DNA of 64,000 nt from Varanus komodoensis (Eukaryota > Chordata > Lepidosauria > Squamata > Varanidae): the NCBI RefSeq assembly GCF_004798865.1, contig NW_025335661.1:1801626-1865625 (forward strand), written 5' to 3'. The position numbers and the translations under genes are program-made. Below the pieces are notes generated by a model. The model saw only the letters and a list, made by a program, of their open reading frames with translations, ran no database searches and was not told the origin of the DNA. Numbering within the stretch: the first letter of the stretch is position 1; each line of letters begins with the position of its first letter. Positions 12,601 to 25,145 of this stretch are shown one piece after another.

Positions 12601-14910
12601 CCTGTAATGTGCAACCTTTAAATTGAAATATAAACACACTTCTACAAAACCTAGTATCAGTCCAGAAGCTTTTCTGCAGCATGATGTCTCTCAGATAGAC
12701 AAAAGGTCACTAAAAAGAACCTGGGAAGACTGAAGGAAAAGCAGGCTCCTGTGAGTTCAGTTTGTTTTCAGAGAGCTTCAGATCATCCATTCTTACAATA
12801 TTAACTCTCAATGGGATATTTTTCAGACTATACCCATCCACCACCCTTCCCAAATTATCCACTTTAAAAAACATCAAAACTTTGTGGGTCTGGACAAAAA
12901 AGTCTCAGTCATCTCCAGAATGTTCTGAAGAGAGCTCAGCTATGTGTGGTTGATGAATATTTGGTTTCAAATACCAGCTGAAATGAAATACATTGATTTG
13001 TACTTGCTATTTTGACAAATCTATGCCATCCACCCCTCACATTCTGATTTGTTTCCACAGAAGGCCATTATAGAGTTACAAAGACCTACAACAGGGGTGG
13101 ACAACCTGCAGCTCCAGGGTCACATGAACCTCATGGACTAATTTCATGTGGCCTTCTTCCATATAGGATTAGTTCAGCTTTTGACAAGGGTGAAATGTTT
13201 CTTCCTGAGCGTTCCATTGTGTGGGAAGGAAGAGCAGAAGAGAGAAAAGGAGCTGGCAAGAAGGAAGGATGGAAAGTAGCAAGAAGAAAAGACGTGGACA
13301 ACCATTTCACTTCAACCATCGCAATGGTGTGATATGGCCATCATGCAGCAGTCCCAAGCTCATTAATCTATCTCAAATGAACTATTTCCTTAACTGCTCC
13401 ATATACAATTATACTGTGACTTTTCCAGAGTTTCCAAGATAGACATAATTTTCATTCAAAATATTCCAGCTCAGAGTCTTCGGGAAGTCTTGCAATTAAC
13501 TTAGCAAGATTGGATGCTGAAAAGGAAGGAGGATCAGTTTACAAGGAATAGATAACAGCAAATTAAGAAGAAAGCTGCTATCATTCATGGTATTTATGGT
13601 TGCCAAGTCCATTTTCTTCCAAGCTTTTATTTGCCTCAGTCTTTGTTAATTCAAAGATAACAAAAGACTATTATATACTATTGCATATAGCCAAAGGAAC
13701 TTATCATTCATCTGTCCACAAATCAACTTTTTGTTGGTGGTACATTGGGAAACGTTTGAACTTCATTGCTGTACCACCAGGCTTGTTTTCAATGCAATGA
13801 GTGAAAAAATTAGGTTTTTTTTTTCCTTTTGGAATGAAACTGATAGGAATGATCCAAAGACACAACCCCACTAGCACTACTGAGTTTTTGATGGCATTCA
13901 ACAATGTTTGTATAAGCATTGATTTATGCTAGCACAACATCAATAGTACGAGCAGGAGTGCTGGATGATTGGCTATACACATACATATATATTCCACATT
14001 CACGTATATGCCAACACATACATTTCATAGTTAAATAATGATTCTAGAAAGCATAAAACAAGAGCAAACAAAACATTTCTAAAGTGAAAAGAGGAGAAAA
14101 CATAAAAGTCAGTCAATAGTAAAGAGAACGGTGTTCCATGTGCAAATCAAGTCCTTCAAAGTGGACTTGATTTGAACATTTTCAGTTTACATGGATTATC
14201 AATTTAGGGAAACTCTGAAACTTATTTCAGTGCAAATGTGCTTTGGTAAATTTGGTTTTGGGGTAGCCAAAAGATTCATGTCACTTTCACATATGTTCAT
14301 CCATAAGTTCATTCTTTCCCAAGAGTCAAGTTTCCCAAAAACATGGGAAAGGGAATAGAACTGTGGAGAGCTCTGAGTGATGCTGGGACTGGAAACCAGA
14401 TTAGGTTGCCTGTGTAGCTCTCCAACAAGCAGCAGATTGCAGCTGGACCTTAAGGACAGGCTTGGCATGATTTAGACTAGTTAGCCCTACCTTCCTGACC
14501 TGTTTCAGCAGCTTCGGATTGGAACAGCGTGGACTTGGTTGTGGCATGACTGTATCTTCATGCTTAGGATCATCAGAATCCAAGAAATGTGAATGAATTC
14601 TTCAAGTGTCCCTAGTTTGGCCTCAAAGGGCAACTTTGAACTAGACTAATTTAACATCATGTTTAAGTCAGTTTAGGTTGAAGCTTTTACTTACTTCCTT
14701 TTTGATCTTCAAACCTTACATGAAGTAAGAACAAAATGCAAATAGGGAATTTATAGAAGAAACAAAGGGCTACATCTAAAATGTACAATTCTTAAGTGAG
14801 AAAAGATTAAATTATGCAAATATCGAGAGAAAATATATGAATCTACAAGAATCTGTAACCCAGTTATTTTACTAGAGAGGAGATGAGCAATTTCTAGTTC
14901 CACATATTAC
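9636..14910. other. Intronic stretch, mostly unrecognised
   Basis: Mostly AT-rich. A mildly GC-rich part lies at about 10.98-11.45 kb. At 13085-13140, CAGGGGTGGACAACCTGCAG resembles one arm of a hAT-type element, but no second arm is visible. A short perfect hairpin at 14143-14174 is listed separately. No coding exon was found. Confidence 0.55.
14143..14174. repeat. Perfect 12-bp inverted repeat (hairpin)
   Basis: CAAATCAAGTCC at 14143-14154 is exactly complementary to GGACTTGATTTG at 14163-14174, with an 8-nt loop. There is no T-run terminator or flanking family sequence that would assign a function. It may be a small palindromic element remnant or chance. Confidence 0.8.
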
Positions 14911-15012
14911 AATAGACCTCCCCAACTTTGTGCCCTCCAGATATGCTATCTGGGAAATCCTGGGAGTAGTTGTCTCACATGTCTGGAGGGCACTAGGACT
15001 GAGAAAGCTGCA
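14911..15012. mobile_element. hAT-type short palindromic element (MITE)
   Basis: The left arm CCCCAACTTTGTGCCCTCCA is followed, after a core with GGGAGTAGTTGTC, by the inverted right arm CATGTCTGGAGGGCACTAGG. The family consensus (CCAACCTTGTGCCCTCCAGA, mirrored at the other end) is well known in squamates. The internal ACTACAACTCCCA palindrome is partly preserved. The element has no coding capacity. Confidence 0.75.
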
Positions 15013-15041
15013 TTGGAATAAAGTGATGGGTAGCAGAAGTT

Positions 15042-15101
15042 AAGAAAAGAAAAGAAAAGAAAAGAAAAGAAAAGAAAAGAAAAGAAAAGAAAAGAAAAGA
15101 G
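15042..15101. repeat. (AAAAG)n microsatellite, about 12 units
   Basis: A nearly perfect run of AAAAG units about 60 bp long, starting 30 bp after the hAT-type element. It reads AAAGAAAAGAAAAG on the plus strand. Confidence 0.95.
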
Positions 15102-18100
15102 GAATAAAGAAAATGCTGTATCTACTTTTATTATTTCTTGCCCTTGGGATGGACTTCAGATATTTCAAGGCAATTTCTTATTCATATTATATCAAGTTAC
15201 ATAGATATAAGAACATTTCTAGAGTAGCAACTTTAAAAAAAGAATCTATGAGGAAGGAGTGGGAGCTAATGAGAACCCTAAAATTACACAATCAACAGGC
15301 CACCCCATATAATGTAGATAAGAACATTATGACATTTAAAACCCATCACAAATTAAACAGGATACATGAGAAATCCACTTTCTGATTTCTTGTTACAAAT
15401 TCTTAGTTGGCTTTTTAAAAGCTGAAACAAGTCAACTGGCAGTTTTGAGAAGAACGGAATACTTTAGGAGAAATGTACACAGTTAATGTCTCAAGACAAT
15501 TCAATTCCCTGGAATTATTTTTGAATATGTGGAGTGAAAGTAGAATGCTTGCCTGTTAAAAAGAACCTAGTACTTCTAAGTGACAACTGTATCACATAAT
15601 TGTGTCAATATTTACAAAGAAGTAAGTGCCACTTAGTTCAGTGAAACTGACTCTCATCACAACTAAAGCCATGTTCGGGCTCTCTTTTTCTGTGTTTTAA
15701 GTCTCAAGCACACAACTTCTGTCTCCCCTCACCTCCACACACCCTAATGGCTTTCCCTATCATCTTTCATAAGTTAGAAGAATAGCTTCTGAACTAGGGG
15801 TCCTTCTGTACTTGCATGGGCCCCACGCCAGATGTAGAACAGGAAAATAAGGGCTCAAATATGGTTAGGAGACTACACAAGCAGAAAAGACTTCCCAATG
15901 CAGAAGTTCTCTTTCCAGCTTGTGGAAGGTGATAGAGCTAGTATGAATTGGAGCTAGTATGAGTACCTTCATTCTCTCCACTCATGTGACACTTAATTGC
16001 ATAAGAATGTCTGAATAAGACTAGGGTGGACGTAGAACAATAATTTTGGTGGACCTAAAATGAGACCAGGATTTAAGTGCTTTTGGGTAAATAAAGTGCA
16101 TTTCCCCCCTCAGCATACATGCATATGTGATGTGTGTGTATGATATATCACATAATGGTAGAAATAAAAAAACCCATAAGAGAAGTCTTATTATAGGATG
16201 CCTGTAATAATGAAAAACAGAGTAAATGGAAAACATGCCAGGCCCTTTTATTATTATTATTTTTAGCCAGAACTGCCTTTGGGTAGTATATGAAACCCCA
16301 GAAATGTAAAATATGAAAGTAATAAAACATACAATTGCTCAGAGCTTGATAATGATCGGGGGGGGGGAATCTGAGGATTTCTAGTGACCTTTGATGATGA
16401 ATCTAAGCATTGCATTTAGTTGAGTGTACTTGAAATGAAACCTAAAATAAAACCAGCTGTTGGATGAACATGCATGACAAACATTTTCATTTGGAAAAAA
16501 TGCTGCTTTGGGGCTATTTTGTTTGGGCTTATTCTAACTAGACTGACATTCAGTGAGTAAGATTTCAATACCAAGCCATTTACAGTAGCTGTTTGTGGCA
16601 TCTGGTAAAGTCAACTAGATTGTGAAACAACTCAAAATGGCATTGTTGGAGTCAGTTCTTCCACAGCAATTTGTATTGCCTGGTATGTGTGGTGATTCTT
16701 ACAGTTATTATTATTAATAATAATGCTAATAAATACTTAACTGGATTTGCTGACTGCAAAGGAACCCAGGAGTTATTGTTATAAACAGAGAATGTTTTTA
16801 ACCCTCCATCCAGCTAAAAATAGAAAGCAGACTAACTCCCCTTCAGAAATCAGTGCAAACAATGTATAGCAATGGGGCAAGGAAATGCATCCTGCTGGGT
16901 CCAAGCATTGCTGTCCCCACCAACTCAACCTCGGACTGTCACCTCTGAATGCATGTTGGGGATGCAGGTGTTGGCAGTGAAAGAGACAGTTGCTCTTGGA
17001 GCGCATTCTCAGGGCCTACTGATTGGAATTTAGAGGAGGAGAACAGGAAGGGGCCTTGGAATGTGCCCAAACTCCAGATGTTGAGATGAGAGAAGGGGAG
17101 ATGCTTATCTCAAGGCCAGACTCCCCAGCTGTGCAGGCAGCTTCTGAGAATACCCAAGATGTACAGATATTGGGAGAGGGCTTGGTACAGGGCAGTTTCT
17201 CAGAGACAGATGAAGTGAGTATCAACCCCATGATGTAATGACCGCACAGGAGGGCTATCCAGGATGCAGTGAGGATGGGGTCCATACTCATGCTCATAAG
17301 GAGAGTTCCTAGAAGTAAATACTAGACTGGGTTCTACAAACTGCTCTGTGCATGCTCAGGGATTCATTCTGGGTTTTTGTGCTTCTAGAAAATGCTTTGG
17401 TCAATAAAGAACATTTTGCAGGAAAGGTCTGTGGCTCTGAATGTGTGAATCCTAGCTCACAACTGTGGTTCCAGTGGATCCAGAACCTGTGGTCTTGCTT
17501 CTCCCTCCACATTTTGTTTAAATGTGTGGAAGCTAGGACTGAGTTAACAATAATTCTTGTTCATTTTGTTTTAATTCAGCAAATTTGCATCTCCTGAGCT
17601 AATGCAGGAGCCAAAACAGAGCTTAGTGATTACATCTGCACTTTTCAGATTTGGCAATGCAGCTTGTGGGGAGAAAAGTGTATATGACTAACTGGTGAGC
17701 AGTACTCACACACACGAGAAAAATGTGCACTAAAATTGCAGAAAATACATCAGATTTCCAAACACATATTCGTAGACATGAGATAGGGTGACCATAATTG
17801 GGAAAAACTGACAAATCACTGCAGGAACAGCATTTTCAGATCTGTCTGCCCCATTGTATGAATGCAATTAATGTGCATTTTTTGTCATTGTCTCCTTGAA
17901 GCTGTCCCTCATTCATTCAGGTGGCATTCCAGGGGACATCACAGTGAGAAACGGGGTTCCTCTCTGGAAATTGCAATTGCGAGCTGATTTTGGCATGTGA
18001 ACAGAGTCCATGCTGCACAAACAGGGTTGTCCCTTGAAGCACAAGGTGAGGAATGGGGAAGGGAACCTGACTTGACACATCCAATCAGGAGAGAAACATC

Positions 18101-19688
18101 TGGAGAAGGAGGTAGGGTTGCCTGATCCATTCCACCCCCTCAGCAGTGCTGTGCAGTAGATTGCCAGCTTTTGCCTAAGTGGATTACTTCTGGGCAAAAG
18201 GCAAGAGGAGGTGGGGTGCCGGTTCTGCTTGGGGCTTCTACAGAATTAGATCCTTTAACACTGTCTACTGCTGGCAAGGGTGCCAAATCTGCTCTGTGTG
18301 GCCACCCCAAGTATGGAGCGACAGTGTGAAGCAGGGATAAGGAACACTTTTGACAGCTGTGCCAAAGTGCCCCCGCAGCTAAGATCCCTGCTTGGCTACT
18401 TGGCAAGAATGGCAACAGTCGCTCTTGCCAAGATTGGATTAAACTATAAGAAATCTTCAAGCAAATATTTCCTAAGCAGATGTGGGGGCAAGTCCACTAT
18501 TCCAGTTGGAAGCATGAAATACAAATGAATATGGAGATCGGGGCTGATAATGGAATTGCAAGAATAAGATAGGGTACAATTATTGTACAGTTAGGAATAT
18601 TGAATGTGTTGAGTTCCAAATTAGCCTCTGCTGAAGAACTAGCAGAGCCTTGATGAAAAACTGAAAGGAGAGAATTCGCTTGATTTAACTAACAGAAGGA
18701 AGATGTCAGCAACTGGCTTCTGATTGAAATATCAGAATAATATAGCTAAACTCAGTGAAATCTGGAATTTGCTCTGATGTTCTATACTGGAGCACTGCTG
18801 AAGGTTTTAACAGGAGGGGAAAAATATGAGAAGCATAATGGGTCCTTCTGAAAGCAAAATAAGTTTCATTCCCATAACCTTTCATTTTCTAACAAAAGTC
18901 TAAAACATCTGAGTGGTACCTTGTAGTTTCTAGGATGACAGCTCCAAATTTAAGCATTCCTTTGCTCAGTGCCTGTACAAAATCTTCCTTCAGCCCATAT
19001 ATCACTATCCCATTTCAGGAATTTATGGCACACTAAGATAGACTATTGGGATTGCACAAAATAACCTGAAATGATTCCTTCCTTATGAGAACAATGAAAG
19101 AAAACTACTAAAGCCAAATCTCAAAGCAGACACTAGGGTTGTTTTGATTTAAACATACTGAAGAAGTGAACCAGAATTATTTTTAAGAAAAGCTGCTACA
19201 CGTTTTGTCATATTCAATATTGTCCTGAAATTAGTATTTCTGCATTGCCTGATATCTTAGTTTTCAGAGTCAAGCACCAGCCTACATTAAAGTGTTCCCA
19301 TATCAGACTGAAGAATGAACAAATATATTCCATTTCCAAATGACCTATCTTTTGTATAATGGGTTAATACACCCCTGCAATGTCACTAAGAGCTACTTTC
19401 TGCATTCCACAGGGAAAAACTGAGGTCTGTGACCAGATATGCACTCTAGAGGAAACCATGCTTCCCTGCTGACTCCCTGAATGATGCAGATATTTGCAAA
19501 GGTTGTATTTACACTTTGATGTGTGCATTAGATACTTTTTAACTGTCTCCCCTGGGGTGTGACATATGAAGTGAAGCCATCACCCAGTATTTTGCAGGGT
19601 TACCTTAACTCACCACCCTTATTTTCTTCATCATCAGAAAATATTTCAAGCTTTCTCTCCTTGCCTTGCTATTTTCTAAACCAGTCTT
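15102..19688. other. Intronic stretch, unrecognised
   Basis: Includes a T/A trinucleotide run near 16250, a G run near 16359, and a moderately GC-rich block at about 17.88-18.45 kb with overlapping short open frames on both strands. I could not match any of this to a protein or repeat family. Confidence 0.5.
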
Positions 19689-19796
19689 CTCCCAATATGG
19701 CACCCTAGAGATGTGTTTGACTAAAATGCCAAACATTTCCCATGCTAGCCATTGTTCCAGCAGTCCCCAACACATCTGAGGGTGCCAGACTGGCAC
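19689..19796. mobile_element. hAT-type short palindromic element (MITE)
   Basis: The left part ATGGCACCCTAGAGATGTGT is mirrored by CCCCAACACATCTGAGGGTG. Between them CCCATGCTAGCCATTGTTCC corresponds to the CCAGCATGGCCAATGG core of the same family as 14911-15012. Its arms are more diverged than those of that copy. Confidence 0.7.
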
Positions 19797-20611
19797 AGGT
19801 TTTTTCTGAATCATGCGATACACTAATCCTTAATGCAGGTCTCTTATTTGGTCATCTTTACCCATCTTCCACATCAGTCTGTTTCACTTTTGTACCATGG
19901 CTGTACTCAATAGCTCTTTTCCAATTTGAGATACCTCCAGAGAAAGCTGTCCAGATCATAAGTGAGTTTTCCTGCACCTGCCCCATGACTAAGTTCTATT
20001 GTGTGGTGACAGACATATTTGTAAGAAATTATGTAACAATAATGAAGGATAGCAGTTCTTCCTTACCATCCTCAAAACAAGGCCACCTGGTTTCTGAGTT
20101 AAGAGAAAACCTGCAAAGGATTCCGTTTGCTCAGACAAAATTTTTTAATGTTACAAAAGGTTTCAGCTATCATGGTGCGAGGAACTGACATTGCTGTTAG
20201 CAGAACACAAAGTTACTGTTGCAGTGAGAGCAGATGCCAGTATAAGATCGTTTCTCAACCCAATATCCAACATAACCTCATATGTTGTAAGCCTTCTGTC
20301 CTTTTTAATGTAGGGTCCAGTCATTAGGGTCCCTAAGGTATCCTTTCACTAGGGGTCTTCTTTCTGCTACCATCTCTCTCCACACCATGGAGAGCCACTC
20401 TGGTTGTGGGGTTAGGATGCTATAGGCTTTGTCAAATATTGGAACACCTTGGCTATTCTTCCAGCCTCAAGTCTATCAACTCATTTAAGACTCTAATACA
20501 CAGGCTGTTTATGTGTGTGTAACTAACCACAGTTATCAGTTCTGGTGCCTCAAGGTCTGTGCCACAAGTGCTCCATTTGTCTGTTTACATACCTCATGTA
20601 TGAGTTTCCCT
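19797..20611. other. Intronic stretch, unrecognised
   Basis: It contains most of a 148-codon open frame (19742-20188, plus strand) that has no recognised domain. Its first part lies inside the hAT-type element, so it is judged a chance frame. Confidence 0.55.
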
Positions 20612-20690
20612 ATACCCAAAGCTCTTAGAACAACTTACAGAAATACAAAATAAAACACAATAAAATAAATAAAATTCACTTAAATAACAA
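20612..20690 (-). repeat. L2/SINE-type LINE 3' tail
   Basis: CCAAAGCTCTTAGAACAACT is followed by TACAGAAATACAAAATAAAA and an AATAAAT-rich end. This is the usual minus-strand view of the squamate L2-type tail. Confidence 0.5.
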
Positions 20691-22225
20691 GGAAGATGAA
20701 GGCAAGGATGAAGACGAAGATGCCCACCCAAGGCACATTGTTGTACTTTCAGGGTGCCACCTATTCTGCAGTCTCAACCTGCCTAAATATTGTCAACTGA
20801 CTTCAGTGGCCGATTCCTGAATATCAGGCCCTAAAAAACCTAAGACCAGAGTTTTCTCTACAAAGCAAGCAATAAGTGTCCAGTGAAGAGACATTGTCTA
20901 TCACCTCCTCCATTTTTCTTTTTGCCGCCTTAGATCCAGAACTCTGCCGGGTTTTGACTAAATATTTGTCTCTGGCTCCTCTGATCCTCGCATGCAGTTC
21001 CGGTATTCCATTCAGCCCAGCCTACACTCATCCCAGAATTTGATTGCTTGGAGTTTAACTCTCACAAGGCCCTGACACTTATGCCAACAAACTGGGCATG
21101 CCCAGGGGAATTTTGGACTATTTGTTTTGAGTTGTGGAATTGTTCAAGCTCACATTCTAATCTCTGAAATATGGGCCAGCTTTCCCCTATAAAAGGTCAT
21201 AGCTGTCCTTCTTTCCCCCACACAGTCTAGCTGTAATAGGGTTGTATTCAAATGCAGAAAAATCTTGAGCAAATGAGTAGTGTGTACCTTTGTAATATCA
21301 CATCCACCCAGACATGTTTGTTTCACTCAATATGCACAAGCATTTTCCCATGAAGTTAACATGCACAGTCTTCACTTCTTGTTTTTCAGTTTAGCTGAGC
21401 ATCTGCATATCCGGCCAACCACATAGAACAGTGCAGTGAAAGGAAGACAGAGACTTGTTATTAACAGAACAGCAGGAGGCATAGACCAAGTACTTTCAAA
21501 ATATGGACACTATGTTTCCAGAAACCTTGGCCCCAGAACAAAATGCTAAAACAGTTATTAACGTTTGATAATAATCTACTATCAACTCTGCAAAGCTAAC
21601 AAAAATGAGAAGCTCTTTCCTGCTGTTACAGCCTAAATGCTTCACCTTTCTGAATAGATTATCTACTTTCCATTGTCAAATCTAAATGGAAATAGGCAGA
21701 GATTGACTAAATAAAAAGTTGAATATTATCCAATTTATGAGCTTCAATTTTGGGTCTGCATCATTAAGTTCATGAATCCCATATGTTTGTTTGTAAAGTA
21801 ATAGTACCCTTCATTGGGACCTATGGCAGTACAGTTTGGATCAGATGAGCTCTGGTAACAAAAGCATAAAAATATGAGGCTGGTAAAAGTGTCCTTTTAG
21901 CAGTACTAAATTTGTTGGGCAGCATCATCCTAGAGACGTGCTGACAACTTGGAGAAAGAGAATGAGGAGGAGCTGAATAAATATTGGGAAATACTGACCT
22001 GACCTGCCATAAAGAAATCTTAAGTAGGGTGGATGGAGCAGTCTGATTCTGGTTAGGACAGCCACTCACACATTTTTTAAAAAGAGAAGAAAACACAAAG
22101 ACAGACAGACAGGAAAGCTATAAAGCAAAGAAACCCATTTTCATGAAATTGGTATGTGCTATCATAAACAAAAATATAACCCAGAGGGAGTATGCAAAAA
22201 GATCAAGGGCTCAGGCCTACAGAAC
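20691..22225. other. Intronic stretch, unrecognised
   Basis: No exon or nameable element. The block at 21830-22080 looks repeat-like, but I cannot place it in a family. Confidence 0.5.
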
Positions 22226-22340
22226 CAAAAAAGAAAAGAAAAGAAATAAAATAAAATAAAATATAAAAGAAATAAAATGAAATAAAATGATAAAAGATGA
22301 ATAAAAGATAAACGATAATATAAATAAAAAATAAAAAACC
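22226..22340. repeat. A-rich low-complexity tract
   Basis: About 115 bp of degenerate AAAAG, AAAAT and AAATAA units. It precedes an L2-type tail and may have grown from that element's A-rich end. Confidence 0.85.
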
Positions 22341-22351
22341 TCTAGTTTGCT

Positions 22352-22475
22352 TTATTTAATTTCTATACCACCCAATAGCCAATGCTTACTGGGTGGTTCA
22401 CAAGAATTTTATGTAAGTCGCTTAGATCTTCCTGTTGGAATGGTGAGCAGCAGGCAAGTATTAAATAAATACTTA
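22352..22475. repeat. Two LINE/SINE tails head to head
   Basis: A minus-strand tail (TTTATTTAATTTCTATACCA then CTGGGTGGTTCACAAG, 22352-22407) meets a plus-strand tail (TTATGTAAGTCGCTTAGATC then TATTAAATAAATACTTAGAT, 22410-22475). The two 5' truncation points are joined, with the A/T-rich 3' ends facing outward. Confidence 0.55.
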
Positions 22476-22889
22476 GATAAATACATATGTTCTAAAGTTG
22501 AGTGTGATGCTGTGTCCTAAGACACTTCGATTTGTACAAAGGGATGCATAGACCTGGGTGAGAATGGCATCAGCTTTGAGAAAAAAAAGCCTCAGGTAGA
22601 AAGATTCAAGAAGTAAAAGCACATGTAGGCAAACAGGATGGGATTTGTGTTTGAGATACCTGCCCTGTGTCACCAAACAACTCCCAGGTTACCTGGAGAA
22701 AGTGAATGATTATATTAGATATTTAGATAATATTCCTCATTTCTAAGTCCTTTGGGTAATGCATTTTATGAGATTGCTATAAGATACCTTGAGATATCAG
22801 GGGAGGACAGGACAAGGAGCAAATAATAGATAATTAATACATAAAATATACATTTAATTTATAATATCATATCCATATATCTGAAGCCT
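22476..22889. other. Intronic stretch, nothing recognised
   Basis: AT-rich sequence without a recognisable feature. Confidence 0.6.
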
Positions 22890-23297
22890 TGGGCACCCAC
22901 CCCTAATGGGAGCTTGACTGATGCCAACAGGGAAGAGGGACTACGTAGTGGTGGCCCCCTCAAAGTGGAACAAGCTCCCCACTGAGGCCCACTCAGGCCC
23001 AGCTCTGTGATCTTTTTGATGACCATGTAAGATTGCCCTCTTCGCTGAAGCATTTAATGGCATTTAAATATTTTAATGGATTTGGGGGGCTTCTGTCTGT
23101 AGTTCTAGTTTTTTGAAGATATTTAGCTCCTCAAATTATTATATGATTGTTTTTTTTTTAAATGTGAATTTTTGCTGTTTCTATTGTATCTGTATTGTAT
23201 TTTATAGGTCTTTATGAATTGTTATCTACTCAGAAAGCTTTGGCTAGTGGGCAGGAGATACTTTAAACAAACAAACAAACAAACAAACAAATAAATA
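22890..23297 (+). mobile_element. L2-type LINE 3' end, plus strand
   Basis: The segment keeps the order typical of squamate L2 3' ends. GTAGTGGTGGCCCCCTCAAA and GGAACAAGCTCCCCACTGAG (the GGAAC...CTCCC block) are followed by TTTAATGGCATTTAAATATT, a long T-rich 3' UTR, and CTCAGAAAGCTTTGGCTAGT. It ends in (CAAA)n/(TAAA)n at 23264-23297. It is truncated at the 5' end; only the 3' UTR and perhaps the end of ORF2 remain. Confidence 0.65.
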
Positions 23298-23299
23298 AA

Positions 23300-23385
23300 A
23301 TGCATTCATTGATGTATTATATTTCTATACCACCTAATGGCCAAAACTCTTTGGGCAGTTCACAAAATAATTCTAAACTCCAACA
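23300..23385 (-). repeat. L2-type LINE 3' tail, minus strand
   Basis: TTATATTTCTATACCACCTA and CCAAAACTCTTTGGGCAGTT form the inverse of the tail just upstream. The two elements meet tail to tail. Confidence 0.6.
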
Positions 23386-24984
23386 CAAATATTTATGGCT
23401 ACTATACAAACATAATATCACATTAATACACATGAATACTTTTTATGTAACACAGAAGAAAGGGTGAGATGGATAAAACTATTTCAGTCCACCCATATCA
23501 CATGGTTGCCTTAATATTATAAATACAGTAGCCTTAGCAAACTCTAATGTTTATTCAGGTCTGGAGAATTTAGACAAAAAACTGATATGTAAACAAATCA
23601 ACAAAGCCATATCAGTTCACAAATATAACTGATTAAAAGAGATTATTCTTCTGCGGATATACATCTAGTTTGTACTTTCTCATATAGCATTTTTCTTTGC
23701 TGTGAGTGCTAAGGTGTTTTAAGCCCTTTCCCCAGTTTTTATCATCCAAAAACATCTCCACGGCAACATGTTTGTGTACATCTGGACCTTAATGTGTAAA
23801 TCAAAGAACACCAATACCAGTGTAAAGGCAGATTGGACTACAACACACAGTCAATAAAGCTACATCACTGTAATAGGTCACCAAGACTTTTTCTCAGTTC
23901 CATTCAGGTAATTCACCTCAATTGTTTTAGTGACAGTGATAATTCATCATGTTATGGAAGGTCATTCAGTGCAGGCTAGTTTCTCACAAGAGTTTCTTTT
24001 TCATGATGCCATTTATAATATACATAGTAATATAGTTAGGCACTCCACCATTCATCCATTGAGTAATGTAGTTGATCTGTTAATCACAAATATTGAAGGA
24101 AGAGAGTGTCGTGTGAATTGTTCCTCAATAAAATAGGAGGACCATTATCAGAACAGAGGTCTGATAAAAAAAGACATGCACACAATGTGTTAATCAAGTG
24201 GGACTTGCAACAAACTGTTGCAATGCAGAATACTCCTATTCTGGGTTCAAATGAATAACATTCACTTCTAAAAAGCTCCATTCTGTCCTACCATCCATTT
24301 GACATCTCTCCCCTTTCACAGCTAGTTAGCCTTCCTTTCCCACAGAGTGAGCTTACTGGGCTTGTATGTGGGAGGAGTTTTCACCCATTTTTATCTCTGC
24401 ACACCTCAGTGGGCATGATATTTATAACATACAAATCATTCTTTATGATATTGAAGTATCATTTATGCTCATCAGTATTAGTATCCAAGAAGTCCTTTTA
24501 CATCACACATAAGTGCTTACATGTAACTTTTTTATTCTTATTTCTCTCCTACAGTAGGTCTCTTCTACAATTACTCATTTGCAAGCTCCTTTTGAGATTG
24601 TTTAAAAACTAGTGCATAATGAGCAGCAGAGGTGGGAAAATCTATTGCTATCCCAGGTGTGTACCTTTACTTGTGGTTCCACAGAACCCTAACAGCTGGA
24701 TTTCCAAAGCAGATTTATATGACATTTTCATTTTATTGACTTTGGAAAAAGTGATCAAATGCTCTAAAAGCAAGGAAAGAAAAATACCTGTCTTTTTCAT
24801 TAGCCATTACACAATATCCATAGGCCTCAGTCAAAACGTTTTTGAGCTACTTCCTTCCCACACTTTCTGCCCTACTTTAGAAGCTCATCTAGAAACTTAT
24901 AACCTTTGATGCAGTATATGCTCCTCCCTGAGCTTTGTGATCAGCCAAAGAAGTCTAGCTTCATGTCATTCAGCTGTTGGACAC
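23386..24984. other. Intronic stretch, nothing recognised
   Basis: AT-rich sequence with short open frames only. No named repeat was seen. Confidence 0.55.
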
Positions 24985-25145
24985 TAGGATCAGGGCTCTT
25001 CAGTGGTGGTCCTTGAATTATGGAATTTCTTCTACCTGTGGATTTAGTTTCTTTGCCTCTTGTGATTACTGCTTATATTGCATTGTTTTATGTGAATTGC
25101 TTTAAGAAGATCCCCGCTGAAAGATGGCATATAAATATTGTAAAT
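24985..25145 (+). repeat. L2/SINE-type LINE 3' tail
   Basis: TATGTGAATTGCTTTAAGAA followed by GATGGCATATAAATATTGTA resembles the plus-strand 3' end of squamate L2-type elements (GTGAATTGC...CTTTGAG...GGTATATAAAT). The 5' limit is uncertain. Confidence 0.45.

Noticed and set aside
13085-13140. One arm of a hAT-type element
   Set aside because: Only a single arm-like sequence is present without its mirror; not enough to call an element.
17783-17815. AGGGTGACCATAATTGGG as an RTE or DNA-transposon end
   Set aside because: The short similarity to repeat ends is not supported by flanking sequence.
19742-20188. 148-codon open frame on the plus strand
   Set aside because: No recognisable domain, no splice context, and its first part overlaps a hAT-type element. 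It is consistent with chance in a 64-kb window.
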